Assembly: GCA_001592805.2 (NCBI GenBank)
Contig: CP051141.1
Location: 3,162,001 to 3,226,000, forward strand
Direction of reading: 5' to 3'
From: Peltaster fructicola
Taxonomy: Eukaryota; Ascomycota; Dothideomycetes
Length of the DNA stretch: 64,000 nucleotides
The first letter of the stretch is position 1. Each line of letters begins with the position of its first letter. The notes below the pieces were generated by a model that worked only from the letters and a program-made list of their open reading frames with translations, made no database searches and had not been told where the DNA came from. Positions 49,208 to 60,383 of this stretch are shown here, piece by piece. Made by a program: the position numbers and the translations under genes.

Positions 49208-50836
49208 ATGACCGCAATACGCATTGCCGTGGAAGGCTGCGGTCACGGCACCTTGCACGCCATCTACGCTTCGGTCGAGCAGAGTTGCAAGGTCAAAGGC
49301 TGGCCTGGTGTTGACCTCCTCATCATCTGTGGAGACTTCCAAGCAGTTCGCAATGCCTACGACCTCAACTGCGTAGCCATGCCGGCGAAGTATCGTGAGA
49401 TGTGCGATTTTCATGAGTACTACTCTGGTGCGAGGAAAGCGCCATATCTGACAGTGTTTGTCGGTGGCAATCATGAAGCAAGCAATTATCTCTTCGAGCT
49501 CTACTATGGAGGCTGGGTTGCAGAGAACATCTACTACATGGGCGCCGCCAATGTCTTACAGCTCGGTCCTCTGAGGATTGCTGGAATGAGCGGAATCTGG
49601 AAGGGCTACAATTACAAAAAGCTTCACTACGAACGATTGCCGTACAATGAGGACGACATCAAGAGTATCTACCACGTTCGTGAGCTCGACACCAGGAAGC
49701 TATTACAATTACAGGGAGCAGTGGATGTCGGCATCAGTCATGACTGGCCACGAGGTGTTGAGTGGAAGGGCGATCACGAGGCTCTATTCAGACGCAAAGA
49801 ACATCTCAAGCCCGATGCTGAGAGCAATCAGTTGGGGAATGTTGCAGCCAAACTAGTCCTGGACAAGCTCCAGCCTTACTGGTGGTTCAGTGGCCACCTG
49901 CATTGCAAATTCGCGGCAGTGATTGAGCATGGTCATGCAGAGAGCAATGGTCACGTAGGTGCTGAACAGAAAGATAGTACTGCCGAGGCGAGCGCAAAAG
50001 TGGTCAACGAAGATGAGATTGACCTCGATATGGGCGATATGGCTGCTCTAGCATCTCAGAGCAGCGCTTTGACCGCTGCTGTGGACAATCCAGACGAGAT
50101 CGACCTTGGCATGTCTGAGGATGAAGATCTCTCGAGCAAGAATATTCCCGTTCCTGCTATTGTACAAGCAAAGGTGGACGACCTAGCCAAGGGAAGTATA
50201 GGCAAAGGCAAGATACCTGCAGCAAACGGAATCTCGACCAAGGTCACACACTTCCTTGCTCTCGACAAATGCCTCCCAGGCCGAGACTTTCTGCAGCTGC
50301 TTGAGTACCCTGTCGAGCAGGATCTCGAGCAGATTCGACCGCTCAGACTTGCTTACGACAAAGAGTGGCTCACCATCACACGAGCATTTGCGATCCACGA
50401 ACGTCTCATACTAGGAGACTCCAAGTTCAACGCACCTCCCGCGGCTACACAAGAAGAGTACTCCAAGATGATCGAAGGGGAGAAGATATTTGTGGACCAG
50501 CTCTCTGACGCACAATTATTGGTACCTGAAAACTTCAGCTTGACAGCACCGGTCTATGACGGTGGCAACATACACGATCGACGCTACAGTCAACCTGCGG
50601 GTGGACTGAAAGAGTACACCAACCCTCAGACGAGCGCATTCTGTAGCCTGCTGGACATCCGCAACCCATTCGATCTCTCAGAAGATGAGCGAGTGGAACG
50701 TATGGAGAAAGGACCAGCACCCGCCAGTGATCGATCGACGTTCTCAGGTGGTCGTGGTAGAGGCCGTGGTGGCCGCGGCGGAAGCCACAATAGAGGGCGA
50801 GGTGGCTTCAGAGGACACAGTAGAGGAAGAGGTTGA
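49208..50836 (+). CDS. dbr1: RNA lariat debranching enzyme Dbr1
   Basis: A single exon of 542 aa starting MTAIRIAVEGCGHGTLHAIY. Metal-binding motifs of this metallophosphoesterase are all visible: the C-x-H of GCGHG, CGDFQAVRN, GNHEASNYL, ISHDWPRG and SGHLHCKFA. The recognition-loop region GMSGIWKGYNYKK is kept. The Dbr1 C-terminal domain follows a disordered acidic insert (two EIDL.M.(D/E) phrases) and reads THFLALDKCLPGRDFLQLLE. The last 30 residues are an RG/GRG tail. The enzyme cuts the 2'-5' bond of excised intron lariats in the nucleus. In GCGHG the middle residue is Gly where most homologues have Cys (GCCHG); the ligand Cys and His are intact. Confidence 0.96.
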   Translation: MTAIRIAVEGCGHGTLHAIYASVEQSCKVKGWPGVDLLIICGDFQAVRNAYDLNCVAMPAKYREMCDFHEYYSGARKAPYLTVFVGGNHEASNYLFELYYGGWVAENIYYMGAANVLQLGPLRIAGMSGIWKGYNYKKLHYERLPYNEDDIKSIYHVRELDTRKLLQLQGAVDVGISHDWPRGVEWKGDHEALFRRKEHLKPDAESNQLGNVAAKLVLDKLQPYWWFSGHLHCKFAAVIEHGHAESNGHVGAEQKDSTAEASAKVVNEDEIDLDMGDMAALASQSSALTAAVDNPDEIDLGMSEDEDLSSKNIPVPAIVQAKVDDLAKGSIGKGKIPAANGISTKVTHFLALDKCLPGRDFLQLLEYPVEQDLEQIRPLRLAYDKEWLTITRAFAIHERLILGDSKFNAPPAATQEEYSKMIEGEKIFVDQLSDAQLLVPENFSLTAPVYDGGNIHDRRYSQPAGGLKEYTNPQTSAFCSLLDIRNPFDLSEDERVERMEKGPAPASDRSTFSGGRGRGRGGRGGSHNRGRGGFRGHSRGRG

Positions 50837-51258
50837 AGAATCGTGTTCAACGGGACCAACAAGACAAGGCACGTCCACTCATGCTCAAATCTTTCTTATG
50901 AGGATATAAGCAGTCAGCGGCGACCCATGGAGGGACGCAGAAGCCGTGAATGCAGCACCTGACACCAGATCGGCACACTCGACGATGCAACGATCTTGTT
51001 TGCGAACACACCGATATGAGCATCGCATCGGTGTGCTAATGTCGTGCAAGCAGATCTACGACTGACACCTCATACCCGTGTTCGCTTATCTACACAGAGA
51101 CCATCGGAACCAAGCTGCTATGCATGGTATGCATGTGATATCTGCCTTCGTAGTCACTGACGTCCGTTTCACAAGTCTCGCTTTGTTGCTGTCGAGGACT
51201 TCATCAAGCACTTCGACACTGTCATCACAGCAGACGTCACACGGATTACTGCTCCGGC
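50837..51258. other. intergenic, no gene recognised
   Basis: 3' region of DBR1 and promoter of the zinc-knuckle gene. A short inverted repeat around ccgatatgagcatcgcatcggtg (about 51010-51032) was noted but has no assigned role. Confidence 0.45.
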
Positions 51259-52013
51259 ATGTCGAACCTTTGTCACAACTGCGGAAGGTCACATCTTCCA
51301 TACACTTGCACAAGCGGTCTTGCACTCTGCGCCATATGCGCTAATCTTGGGCATATGACAGTATACTGTCCGCGAGGATACCGTACGCTAGACCCGTGGT
51401 ACACCTACAGCCTGCAATGTCATAACTGCCAGCGATGGCATTTGCCAGTTGTATGTCCAGCACCCTTCCACCATTGCATCATCTGCGGGAACTGGGCTCA
51501 TCTTGAAGCCTACTGTCCGAGAAAACAAGTAGTGGACGACGGAACAGGTATCTCAAGTATGAATTGGACTATCCTTGTTGCTCTGCAGGAGCAGGAGGTG
51601 GAGCGCAGTCAAAGTGAGTGTTATAGTTGCTCTCGAGGATCAAGCTTACAAGTGTAGCTCACATATCCGAGATTCGTCTCCAGGCGGCTAGGGAAGTGCT
51701 GCATATGCTCAATGTGGCTCCTTCGTTCGAGGTCCAGGCTATCCTTACGTCGATCAGAAACGCACGACCACTGTCTTTGGTGGCTACCGATCCTAACCTC
51801 ATACATGGCCTGCCAATCAGACCAATACAACAGTGGATCATTCCTAGGGAGCCCAGAGGGCTGCCAATGCCGATACCTGCCAACAGCAATGATGGTGACG
51901 AAGGTCTAGCACCGGTTGATACTGTTGCACAGCCATATTGGATTGAGAATGTTAGAGAAGCGATGCCACCAGCGCCACGACCAGACTTCAGTTGGCCAGC
52001 TGAGTGGAGCTGA
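51259..52013 (+). CDS. four-zinc-knuckle protein
   Basis: Two exons, 51259-51613 and 51658-52013 (44-nt intron), 236 aa. The N-terminal 90 residues hold four Cys/His knuckles in two pairs. Each pair is C-X2-C-X3-H-X4-C (CHNCGRSHLPYTC; CHNCQRWHLPVVC) followed by C-X2-C-X4-H-X4-C (CAICANLGHMTVYC; CIICGNWAHLEAYC). The second of each pair is the classical CCHC knuckle; the first is one residue shorter. The rest is Pro/Ile-rich with EVLHMLNVAPSFEVQAIL and a final FSWPAEWS. CCHC knuckles bind single-stranded RNA or DNA. A Gag origin is possible in principle, but no other retroelement part is nearby and the gene has an intron, so I treat it as a host gene. Confidence 0.75.
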
Positions 52014-52143
52014 TCGCATTCTGTTCAGCGGTCTGTAGGCTTGGGTCGAAAGGCAAGTGCCTGAAATGGGGTCTCTGTAGCAGTAGAAATATGCTGAGTC
52101 TCCTGTCGAGAAGCTGTGATCTGCGTCTTGCGGGACTTCATCT

Positions 52144-52434
52144 TCATACTCTCGAGATGTTCTTGAAGCGTTGTTTTGATGCTCTCATGATGCGGCGAGC
52201 CTTCACCAAAGGTCGCTGCGGCATTTCGAAGGTTGACCAGTAGCTAACACTATTGAGCGAAGTGAAGAGAGCCATGTCATCTGTACTCACAATCGAGAGC
52301 AGCTCATCATCTGGCGTTGCTGGCATTGTGTTGATGTGGCCCGCCCTTTGCAATGTATGCCGGCGGATGTATGTGATGAGCTTCAGAATCGCCGGTTGAT
52401 ATGGTGAGCAACGATCTTGCTTGCATTCTCCCAT
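52144..52434 (-). CDS. small hypothetical protein, about 96 aa
   Basis: A minus-strand open frame with an ATG at 52434. The first half (MGECKQDRCSPYQPAILKLI, then TPDDELLS) and the last 20 residues (VKARRIMRASKQRFKNISRV) look protein-like. The middle could be an 84-nt in-frame intron beginning gtgagtacag. I recognise no family. It starts 176 bp from the divergent MDV1 gene. A real gene is possible but unproven. Confidence 0.3.
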   Translation of the reverse strand: MGECKQDRCSPYQPAILKLITYIRRHTLQRAGHINTMPATPDDELLSIVSTDDMALFTSLNSVSYWSTFEMPQRPLVKARRIMRASKQRFKNISRV

Positions 52435-52610
52435 CTCCAGCAACCCGCAACATTGGCGAAGGCTTCACAAGCTTGGGGACTCAATTCTGGTACAGACCAC
52501 GCGACGTCAACATTCTCACAACAACAGCATTGTTCATGTCTGCTGCGACCATGACAATCACAGTCTGAAGCCGCACAATCAGTCCAGTGCTAGACTGACT
52601 ACTGCCCAAG

Positions 52611-54808
52611 ATGGCGAATAGAAGAGGTCGCAGCACTTCACCCGTGAAGTCGAATCGCCCATACAGCTTCTCGGACGCGGCAGAGGACGACTCGATCATC
52701 AATGTGAGACTAATATGTCGATGTCTATAGGCGCGACGCTGATCATAATCCTAGACAAAACAGATCGAAGCATTTGGTCGAACGGTGCATGCGACGGCAT
52801 CACAGCTCATAGCATCCAACTTCAATAGCACAACCGACCATGCGCCGCCCGATGCCTATCGCAAAGCACTCAGCAGCGTCCACAAGACATTGCGCCGACC
52901 TGGGATCCAGCGATCAGTCTTCAGCTTCGCCAAAGCGAATCCTCGAGAACTGATCAGATCGAACTTCAACACAAGCGAGATTGAGCACCGAGCATTGTCA
53001 TACGTGCCAGATGAGCTCCTGCGCAATGTGCCAGCCACCTCGAGTCCATTCAGCTTATTCGAAGGCTTCAGAGCGACTCTACCTGATGATGAGACGTTGG
53101 CAGACAAGATCAGACGGCAACGGCAGGGCAAGAGTGGTTCGAAAGATGTGAAGATGCTCACAGAGGCCGATGAGGTGACGGGCCCACCACAGATGGTCAA
53201 GCTCAAGAGGGAGAAGCAAAGATTCGAACACAGACTTGAGATGATGGGAGTCAGGAAGGGCATGTGTGCGGCAGAAATCCGAGAGATCGACAGCAAGATT
53301 GAAAACTTGAACACCATGCGGCAGGTCTTGATGGAGCGTCTTGCGGACCTCGAGGATGAAGAGCATGAGTTGGATCAGCAGACAGTTGGCCTGGCTGAAA
53401 AGATCGATGTCATGCAAGAAGAGCTCGACGATGAAGCTGCACTGGCATCGCAACCGCCTGTCATCGTTGAGCCCATTGAAGAGAAAGTGCCTGAGCAAGA
53501 TCCTGAAGAAGATGCTATGCAGGCATCGTTCATGTCCGAGTCGGTGTACGAGAAGCTACCCAAGGCCAAGGACACGACGAAACCAAAGCGAAGAAAGCCG
53601 TTCCGGCGGCTGTCCTCGATGCCTATCCTGCACCAGAACATGAAGCCAGGAGCACGAATACGCGAATTACAAGCACACAACGACGTTATCACTGCGCTAG
53701 ATTTTGATGCACCATACGGCACTATGGTTACCGCTGCCCTGGACGATACCGTGCGAGTATGGGATCTCAACGCTGGTCGTTGCATGGGTCTGCTCGAGGG
53801 TCATCTATCTAGCGTCCGATGCTTGCAAGTCGAAGAAAACTTGGTTGCTACTGGCTCTATGGATGCGAGTATAAGGTTATGGGACCTCTCACAAGCAGAT
53901 TACAACCCACTAGCAACACCAGCAACGTCAAAATCCTCTGTTACGGACGAGGAGACTGACGATGTCTACACACCTGCAACAGAAGAGCCACCGCTCGCGC
54001 AGTCCGAGTACCACAGTAACGCCATGGAGGATTGCCATCTCTTCACACTCTCAGCACACGTGGCGGAGATCACAGCGCTACACTTCCGCGAGAAGACTCT
54101 TGTCAGTGGTAGTGCCGACAAGACGCTACGCCAGTGGGATCTCGAGAAGGGACGATGTATACAGACTCTCGACGTTCTGTGGGCTGCGGCTCAGGCCTCT
54201 ACCATCAGTCCAAGCAACAACACCGCACCGGGAGGCAACAAAGATAACGACTGGTGGAGACCGACCGGTGGACGTGTGCCGGACGCCGAAGCAGACTTCA
54301 TCGGAGCACTACAGGTCTTCGAAACGGCCCTTGCTTGTGGTACAGCCGATGGTATGGTGCGATTGTGGGATCTCCGAGGAGCAAATGTGGTGCGCAGCTT
54401 GATCGGACACACTGGTCCTATCACTTCGCTGCAATTCGACGACCACTTCCTCGTGACTAGCAGTCGGGACCGCAGCATAAGGGTATGTCTTGGAATCGTG
54501 TTCTATTGATGCACACTGACCAGCTCTAGGTATGGGATTTACGCACTGGCGGCATCCGAGATGTCTTCGCCTACGACAATCCGATCACGTCAATGATGTT
54601 TGACGCAAGACGGATTGCTAGCGCGGCTGGAGAGAGTGTTGTCAAAGTCTATGACAAGACTGACGGCCGACACTGGGACTGCGGTGCAGGCGCCGATGAA
54701 GTCGATGAGTCGTCGAGTCCATACTCAATTGTCGAGCGTGTCCGCATCAAGGACGGCTATCTCATCGAGGGCAGAAGAGATGGTATGGTTGGTGTATGGT
54801 CGTGCTGA
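52611..54808 (+). CDS. mdv1: mitochondrial division protein Mdv1/Caf4-like (WD40)
   Basis: Three exons: 52611-52703, 52764-54482 and 54530-54808, 696 aa. The first intron joins DDSIIN to [16 protein letters not shown], the conserved opening of fungal Mdv1. The N-terminal region (about 50-130) binds Fis1 in the family. A coiled coil lies at about 150-225 (KMLTEADEV to EELDDEAAL). From about residue 320 there are seven WD40 repeats; the last is rebuilt by the second intron (SRDRSIR joined to VWDLRTGG), and an Asp/Ser-rich insert sits between the second and third. Mdv1 links Fis1 on the outer mitochondrial membrane to the dynamin Dnm1 during fission. Confidence 0.93.
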
Positions 54809-54863
54809 GAGTGGCACGGAGGCCGTTTGAACACCTCATCCTCGACAGCAGTTGCATGTACAT

Positions 54864-55448
54864 TCAACGCTTGAGCAAATCTGCGAAATTCAGACCGAAA
54901 CCACCGCTTGGTGGACCTTGCGGTCTACTCTTGCCAAGGAGTGCTTGCAAACTAGATGCCTTGCTTCTGGACTTCTTGCGTGAGGTCTGCTGTGGTTGCG
55001 TGCGCTGCTCAGCAACGGCCACCGGCTGTATATGTCGTGCTGTGTCAGTCCTGTCAACATCTGCTGTCGACTTGACCTTGGCAGGAGATGCCTTATGCGT
55101 TCGTTGTGTCGTTAGTCGTTGCATGGTGATTGTCTCACTGCACAGTGAACATCGCACTGTAGTGGGTTTGGCTGCTACTGAGGATGCTCGAGCTCGTGCA
55201 TACTTCTTTCTTGGCTGTCTGACCTGCTCACATGTCCATCCTGGAATCAAAATGGTCCTGCAGCTTGAGCAGTTCTGTACTGAGCTCGATTCGCCTCGAA
55301 TGCTGGTTCCGCCAATTGTCTCCACTGCCGCCCTGACTCTTTGCAGATGTGCGGACACGTTGGGAGAGCCTGGAATGAGCGAAATCGCTGCGTCGTCGAG
55401 GAATCGCTGACGTGCTTGAGCAGCGATCGTCAGCTCGTTGCTGGTCAT
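54864..55448 (-). CDS. RNase P/MRP subunit of the Rpr2/Rpp21/Snm1 family
   Basis: A single exon; I chose the ATG at 55448 (MTSNELTIAAQARQRFLDDA) because the family begins just before the ARQRFL..AA helix, giving 194 aa. A longer in-frame start exists upstream. The zinc ribbon is made of CSSCRTILIPGWTC and, 38 residues on, CSLC. The segment between is basic. The C-terminus (SSLQALLGKSRPQ then GGFGLNFADLLK) matches the fungal Snm1-like end. Rpr2/Rpp21 serves RNase P (pre-tRNA 5' ends), Snm1 serves RNase MRP (pre-rRNA); sequence alone favours the Snm1-like side but does not prove it. Convergent with MDV1 with 55 bp between stops, and divergent from chorismate mutase across 164 bp. Confidence 0.85.
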   Translation of the reverse strand: MTSNELTIAAQARQRFLDDAAISLIPGSPNVSAHLQRVRAAVETIGGTSIRGESSSVQNCSSCRTILIPGWTCEQVRQPRKKYARARASSVAAKPTTVRCSLCSETITMQRLTTQRTHKASPAKVKSTADVDRTDTARHIQPVAVAEQRTQPQQTSRKKSRSKASSLQALLGKSRPQGPPSGGFGLNFADLLKR

Positions 55449-55612
55449 AGTGTGGTCTGGTAAGACCAAGGTAACAGCAAACGATTTTGATATCGACGTG
55501 AAGTGCATTGGGGTGGGTCCATTTGTGCTGGCTTTAGATTTTGCTTGACCACAGCAACCACACCCATGCACGATGACTGCTGAGACCGCTTACTAGAAAG
55601 CAGACAGATAGT

Positions 55613-56416
55613 ATGGACTCAGCAATCGACATGAGCGACGCCTCGCGTGCGCTGGATCTCAATCACATCCGCTTCCAGCTCATACGACTCGAAGACACTG
55701 TCCTCTACCACATCATAGAACGCGTTCAGTTTCCTTACAATGGCACGATCTACCATGCAGGAGCAATACCCATACCAGGCTCAGACCTGAGCTTCAGCGA
55801 CTGGGTCCTACGAGAACAAGAAGCACTACAATCCAAGGTCCGAAGATACCAGTCGCCTGATGAATATCCATTCTTTCCAGACGCCATGCAGCCGACAATC
55901 TTGCCAGATCTTCACTATCCCAAGATCCTCTGGAAGAACGACGTGAACGTCAATCCCGAGCTCAAACAACGATACATCGAAAGCATTCTGCCAGCTGCGT
56001 GTGCGAAGCTCGACAGAGCAGAACGACCTGAGGCGCAGGAGAACTATGGTAGTGCTGCAACAGCAGATGTCATGTGTTTGCAATCGCTGAGCAGGAGGAT
56101 CCATTTCGGCAAGTTCGTCGCCGAGTCCAAGTTCTTGAAAGATCCAGAGGGGTTTGTCAAACTGATCAAGGCCAATGATCGAGATGGCATCGATGCTGCC
56201 ATAACAGACGCTAAGGTCGAGCAGAAGGTCCTCGAACGACTGCGATTGAAAGCACAGATGTATGGCCGTGATCCGATGTTCAGCGACGATGCTGGAGTGC
56301 CCAAGGTCAACGTTGATGCTGTGGTGGCTATGTACAAGGACCACGTCATCCCATTGACAAAGCTGGTTGAAGTGGACTACTTAATGCAACGACTCAGAGG
56401 GACTGAATGGGAGTGA
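55613..56416 (+). CDS. aro7: chorismate mutase
   Basis: A single exon of 267 aa, the usual length of eukaryotic AroQ enzymes. The N-terminal helix ([20 protein letters not shown]) carries the conserved Arg and Glu; [17 protein letters not shown] holds the catalytic Arg and Lys; [20 protein letters not shown] gives the last helix with Thr and Glu. It turns chorismate into prephenate at the branch to Phe and Tyr; in yeast it is inhibited by Tyr and activated by Trp. No targeting peptide is visible, so the protein is cytosolic. Confidence 0.95.
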   Translation: MDSAIDMSDASRALDLNHIRFQLIRLEDTVLYHIIERVQFPYNGTIYHAGAIPIPGSDLSFSDWVLREQEALQSKVRRYQSPDEYPFFPDAMQPTILPDLHYPKILWKNDVNVNPELKQRYIESILPAACAKLDRAERPEAQENYGSAATADVMCLQSLSRRIHFGKFVAESKFLKDPEGFVKLIKANDRDGIDAAITDAKVEQKVLERLRLKAQMYGRDPMFSDDAGVPKVNVDAVVAMYKDHVIPLTKLVEVDYLMQRLRGTEWE

Positions 56417-56799
56417 TCAGCGATCAACTGCAGTAGATCAAGGGACCGGACTGCAAACGCATATGACTGTCAACTGTGGTCAAGCCAGCATTGATGTGCT
56501 TCAATATCAATGCTGAGACTGGGGAGCACCTTCAAAGATCACAGCCGCACACGACGTCACGTTCTCTGGATAGATCGTGATGCTGGGCCATACAAGCTCA
56601 TTCAATGACACTTCTCTGGCAGAACAATGATTGCAAGTCTACCTCATTAATTATGTTAACTCCTAAGCAATTCAAAATAGAGCATTTCGCTCTTGGTATC
56701 GATTGTGCAAGAGCAGAACGACCGGAATGTTCGTTCAGTAAAAACCAAAGGAAAGTTGCATGGCCGTGGTGTCCGAGGACACATTCCGATTTCACAAGT
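56417..56799. other. convergent intergenic region
   Basis: Terminator region of chorismate mutase and the Csc1-type channel. It is AT-richer than its surroundings (attaattatgttaactc near 56650). No gene was recognised. Confidence 0.5.
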
Positions 56800-59502
56800 C
56801 TAGTAGTATGTCTTCTCCTCGTAGATTGGTGGTCTGCCGTCCTCAGCATCCCAGACAATCTTGCCCTTGTCGTCCAGGTAGGCGCCCTCGTCGGTGATTG
56901 GCAGGACCTTGCGAGTGTCATTGATCTCTTGCCTGCTGATGCCAAGGTTGTCGCGAGGAATCCACAGGAGAGGTGTCTGGCTCTTGACAGCTGGATCGTA
57001 GTATGCATCGTGCTCGACAGCAGGCTCGTATCTGATCTCGATGTCCTTTGGCACCATACGACGCATGGTAGCGTAGTCAGTGTAGACGTCTGGACGTAGC
57101 CACTTGGTGAAGAAGTTTGGCTTCTTGTGAGGAGCAGCACCAGTGTTTCCGTTGGCGACTTCGCCGTTGGCCGCGTGCGCGTGAACACCGCTTCCAACTT
57201 TCTCGCCTGGGTTGGCGCCATTGCTATCCTCGCCGCGCTCAAGCGAGAGCAGGTGGCGCTCTTCAGCATCGAGTGTCTTGGGCAAATAGTTGAGCAGTGG
57301 GCCGAGAGCAGAGCTGAGGCTGATCTGGTACAGTGCGGTAAAGATCAACATGAGGATCATGAGGATCAGTGGACCGATTGCGCCAACACTGGTGCCAGTG
57401 AGGATGGCGAAGTAGCCAACAAGGCAGACCTCTGCAATGTACAGACCGACGAAGATGTGGGACAGAGCTCGTGGGTAGACTAGGCCCTTGGTGTCAATAG
57501 TGGCGTTGGACACGAACATGAGGTTGTAGCGATAGGCGAAGTAGAAAAGATAGATGCCGATGGCTGCGAACAGCAGGACCAGTGGTGCAATGACTGCGTA
57601 GCAGATGGCAATAACCCACAAGTTAGCGTACACTGGGAAGAGTGTACCCCAACCGATGCCCGACAGAGAGCTCCAGCGCTTGTACAGCTTACGAGGTGTA
57701 TTGTCGAGGAAGCGGCCCAGGACAAAGAAGAGTATGAGTCCAACAAGGCCGACGAGGAGGCCAGAAACGATACCTAGGCCTTGAAGGACGAAGTACGAGA
57801 GATAGAAATTGTTGGCGAGTGGGATCTGTGTTGCAAGGAGTGAAGTGACGCTGGATGGGTTGTTGGCAATAGTCTGGACTGACGAACTGGCTGCAGAACC
57901 GAGTGTTGCGACAAGGAAGACTTGCACAACTTGGAAGGCGAAGTAGTAATTCTGGGTGGTGAGCTCCACAGCGCTGAGGGTTGGGTCGCCTCCAAGACGT
58001 GCCATCAAGCGAATGAAGGGTGGGAGGAGCGACATCAGCACAGCAAGCAGGACTGATGGCAAAAGACCAGTGACGACACCAAGGACGACCGATGGGATGC
58101 TGTTGATGAAACCGAATGCTGGAATGATGCAGGTCAGGTTCTGGACGTTGCTGATTGCACCCACAAAGGCCACAGGAATCGACCAGAAGATAATGAGAGC
58201 GACGATGATGGACAGTGTAACGATCTGTCGAATGACTCGTTCCCACCAGCGGATGCCCAGGTTGCTCCAGATGATTTCGTCAGGGATCATACCAGTGTAT
58301 CGTGGAGCCATCTGCAGAGCTTGGTGATGGGTCAAAGCCTGGAACGCAGCCTGTGCCTCTGTCAGAGTGGTGAACTCGATGAAGACGCTGTTGCTAAGTT
58401 TGACGTCCGCGGCGCGGTGGGCATTCTGCTTGGTCTCAATCTCTGGAATGAGACGTTGAAGCTCACTTCTGCTCCAGTCGATGGTGTCTACCTTCTTGCC
58501 GTACAGACCGAATTTGCCTAGCTTGTGAGTTGGGCGCTGCTTTGGGGTGATGTAGCGAGACGAGATGTTGCCCGTCTCGGCTGCAGCGTCCTCAGAGGTG
58601 GAAGCACCGCCCTTCTTCTCTGCCTTGAGCTTGTTCTTGGTTGCGGTTGTGATCAATTTGGTCTCAGCGCCCTCCAGCTTCATTGCGGCAGTATCACGGT
58701 CGGCCACCAACTTCTCAAGCTCTTTTGTGTTACTGTTGAACCACACTCGCACGACTGCGCTGCCGAACATAGCGCGGAGCTTGCCCTCATTCATGTATGG
58801 TGCTGGTACCGATGTGAAGAGCACAGTCCTGGAGCTCAATCTGCTAGAATAGAGCGGTGAGAGCAGATAGGCCTGTCGAAGGTTGATGTAGAAGATGCTC
58901 TCGCGAGTGATCATGTACAGGATGAAGCCAAAGTAAATGATAGCGCAGATGGCATGGGCGAATAGCTTGAAGTAGCTGTTGGTCACATTGGCAATGGTGA
59001 TAGCATCAAGCTGACTCTTGCCTCCGCCTCCAGTAGCGTTGATTGGGAACAGGATTGGGAATGTGATGCAGCATCCCACGAGACAGCTGACGACAGCGAT
59101 CTTCAGGAATCGCAGGAAGAGGTATGCATCGAGAGAGTGGTGGTTGAGAACGTATGTGTCTGGGATGTTGTAGAATGCTCCGAACCAGTTGAACATGCCC
59201 TTTGGCAGGTCTGGTGAGCGTTCATGCTTGTTGAGGCTGCCCAAGAAGGTCCTTGGATGGTATAGACGTGGAAATCTGACCCTGAAGATGAGGAACAGCA
59301 GGAACCAGACCGCTGCGAAGGCAATGACTGGCACGAGGGTGGAGATGAATGTTGAGAGCGAAGCTGATGTGCCTTGTGCAGAGCCGACGTTCTTGTCTGT
59401 CGCTTGAAGGCTACAGCTTTGCTACAATCGTTGTCAGTGCAGGTCAATAAGATAAGTGCGTAAACTTACAGCTCTGCGTTGTAGAACGTGTAGAGCCTCC
59501 AT
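56800..59502 (-). CDS. Csc1/OSCA (RSN1-type) hyperosmolality-gated channel family protein
   Basis: Two exons, 59470-59502 and 56800-59421, 884 aa. The tiny first exon encodes 11 residues; the 48-nt intron ends gattgtag. The three family blocks are present: N-terminal helices (VIAFAAVWFLLFLIFRVRFP, then the helix pair at about 100-200), the cytosolic PHM7 segment with the RRM-like ends (TVLFTSVPAPYMNEGKLRAM, SNSVFIEFTTLTEAQAAFQA, MIPDEIIWSNLGI), and the DUF221/RSN1 pore region with about eight helices. The C-terminal 130 residues are cytosolic and end PPIYEEKTYY. Family members are cation or scramblase-type channels opened by membrane tension. The nearest yeast relatives are Csc1, Phm7 and Rsn1; which one is orthologous is not decided here. 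Confidence 0.95.
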
Positions 59503-60383
59503 ATCTACGATTCGTGTGAGCAGTCGATGTGATAACTGCTGCTGCCAGTGAATCGTACTGGCAGCAAGAATATGGGAATAGAAGCTGATGGCACAAGAAT
59601 GTGCTGACCACGAAGACGAAGTGGTTTGATGATGTAAAAGGTCAACAGAGAAACAAAACGGCGGCAATGGATGTGTGACGCGGACAGAGCACCAAAGCAA
59701 TGCTTTATCGACCCGAAATCAGTGTCTCATGCGCCTGCCCAGTAATTGGTGCGCAAAGAGGAAAAGTTCTCCCTCAGGGGACGGTGTGTCGTGTTTGTGT
59801 GCGCAGTCGTGACGCCTGTCCAGCACGCGCGCCAGCAGCGATGAGCTTGGGCTTGGTCTCGCATCATCGCCATGGGTACCAATCCTCGCGACAATTCTGA
59901 TTCGTCCCAAATGCCAATGCTGCTCCAAGCTGGCCTAGCTCTGGCCCTGTAATCGGAGATTGTAGCAGGTTTTCTGGTACCATGTTTCGTCTCTTTTTCA
60001 GCACTCGACATCATGCACCTTGCAGACGACCATCATTAGCATGGCCTCTGTCAGTTTTACTCCACCGGTCGGTCAGGAAGATGCAGCTTGTGATAGAGCG
60101 CATCTGCATGCACGGCGCTGCGCATGCGCCACAACCTAGAAACGATAGTTCTCTGCCTACAACCTCTAATGCTCCTCCAGAGCATACAGCCAGAAGACGA
60201 TGATCATCATTTCAATCTCATCACGATTCCAGCCGATATTATTTGTGCCCGATAAGGAATCTCAACTATTGCAGAAGCTCGCTTGCAGCAATCGTCCATC
60301 ACAGACAAGCAGCAGGTCGATCGATGCAACCGGACAAGCGACCGTTTCACATGCATGTGAGAGATTACAGTTTGCGCCACTCG
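59503..60383. other. intergenic, promoter of the Csc1-type gene
   Basis: About 880 bp between two minus-strand genes. Short frames on both strands show no family resemblance. Low-level CA/GA-rich stretches only. Confidence 0.5.

Noticed and set aside
51259-52013. Zinc-knuckle gene as a retroelement Gag remnant
   Set aside because: No reverse transcriptase, integrase, LTR or flanking repeat was seen, and the frame is intact with a normal intron. A profile search could reopen this.
57689-58246. A 185-codon frame within the Csc1-type gene
   Set aside because: It lies in another register of a clear membrane-protein exon and has no similarity of its own.
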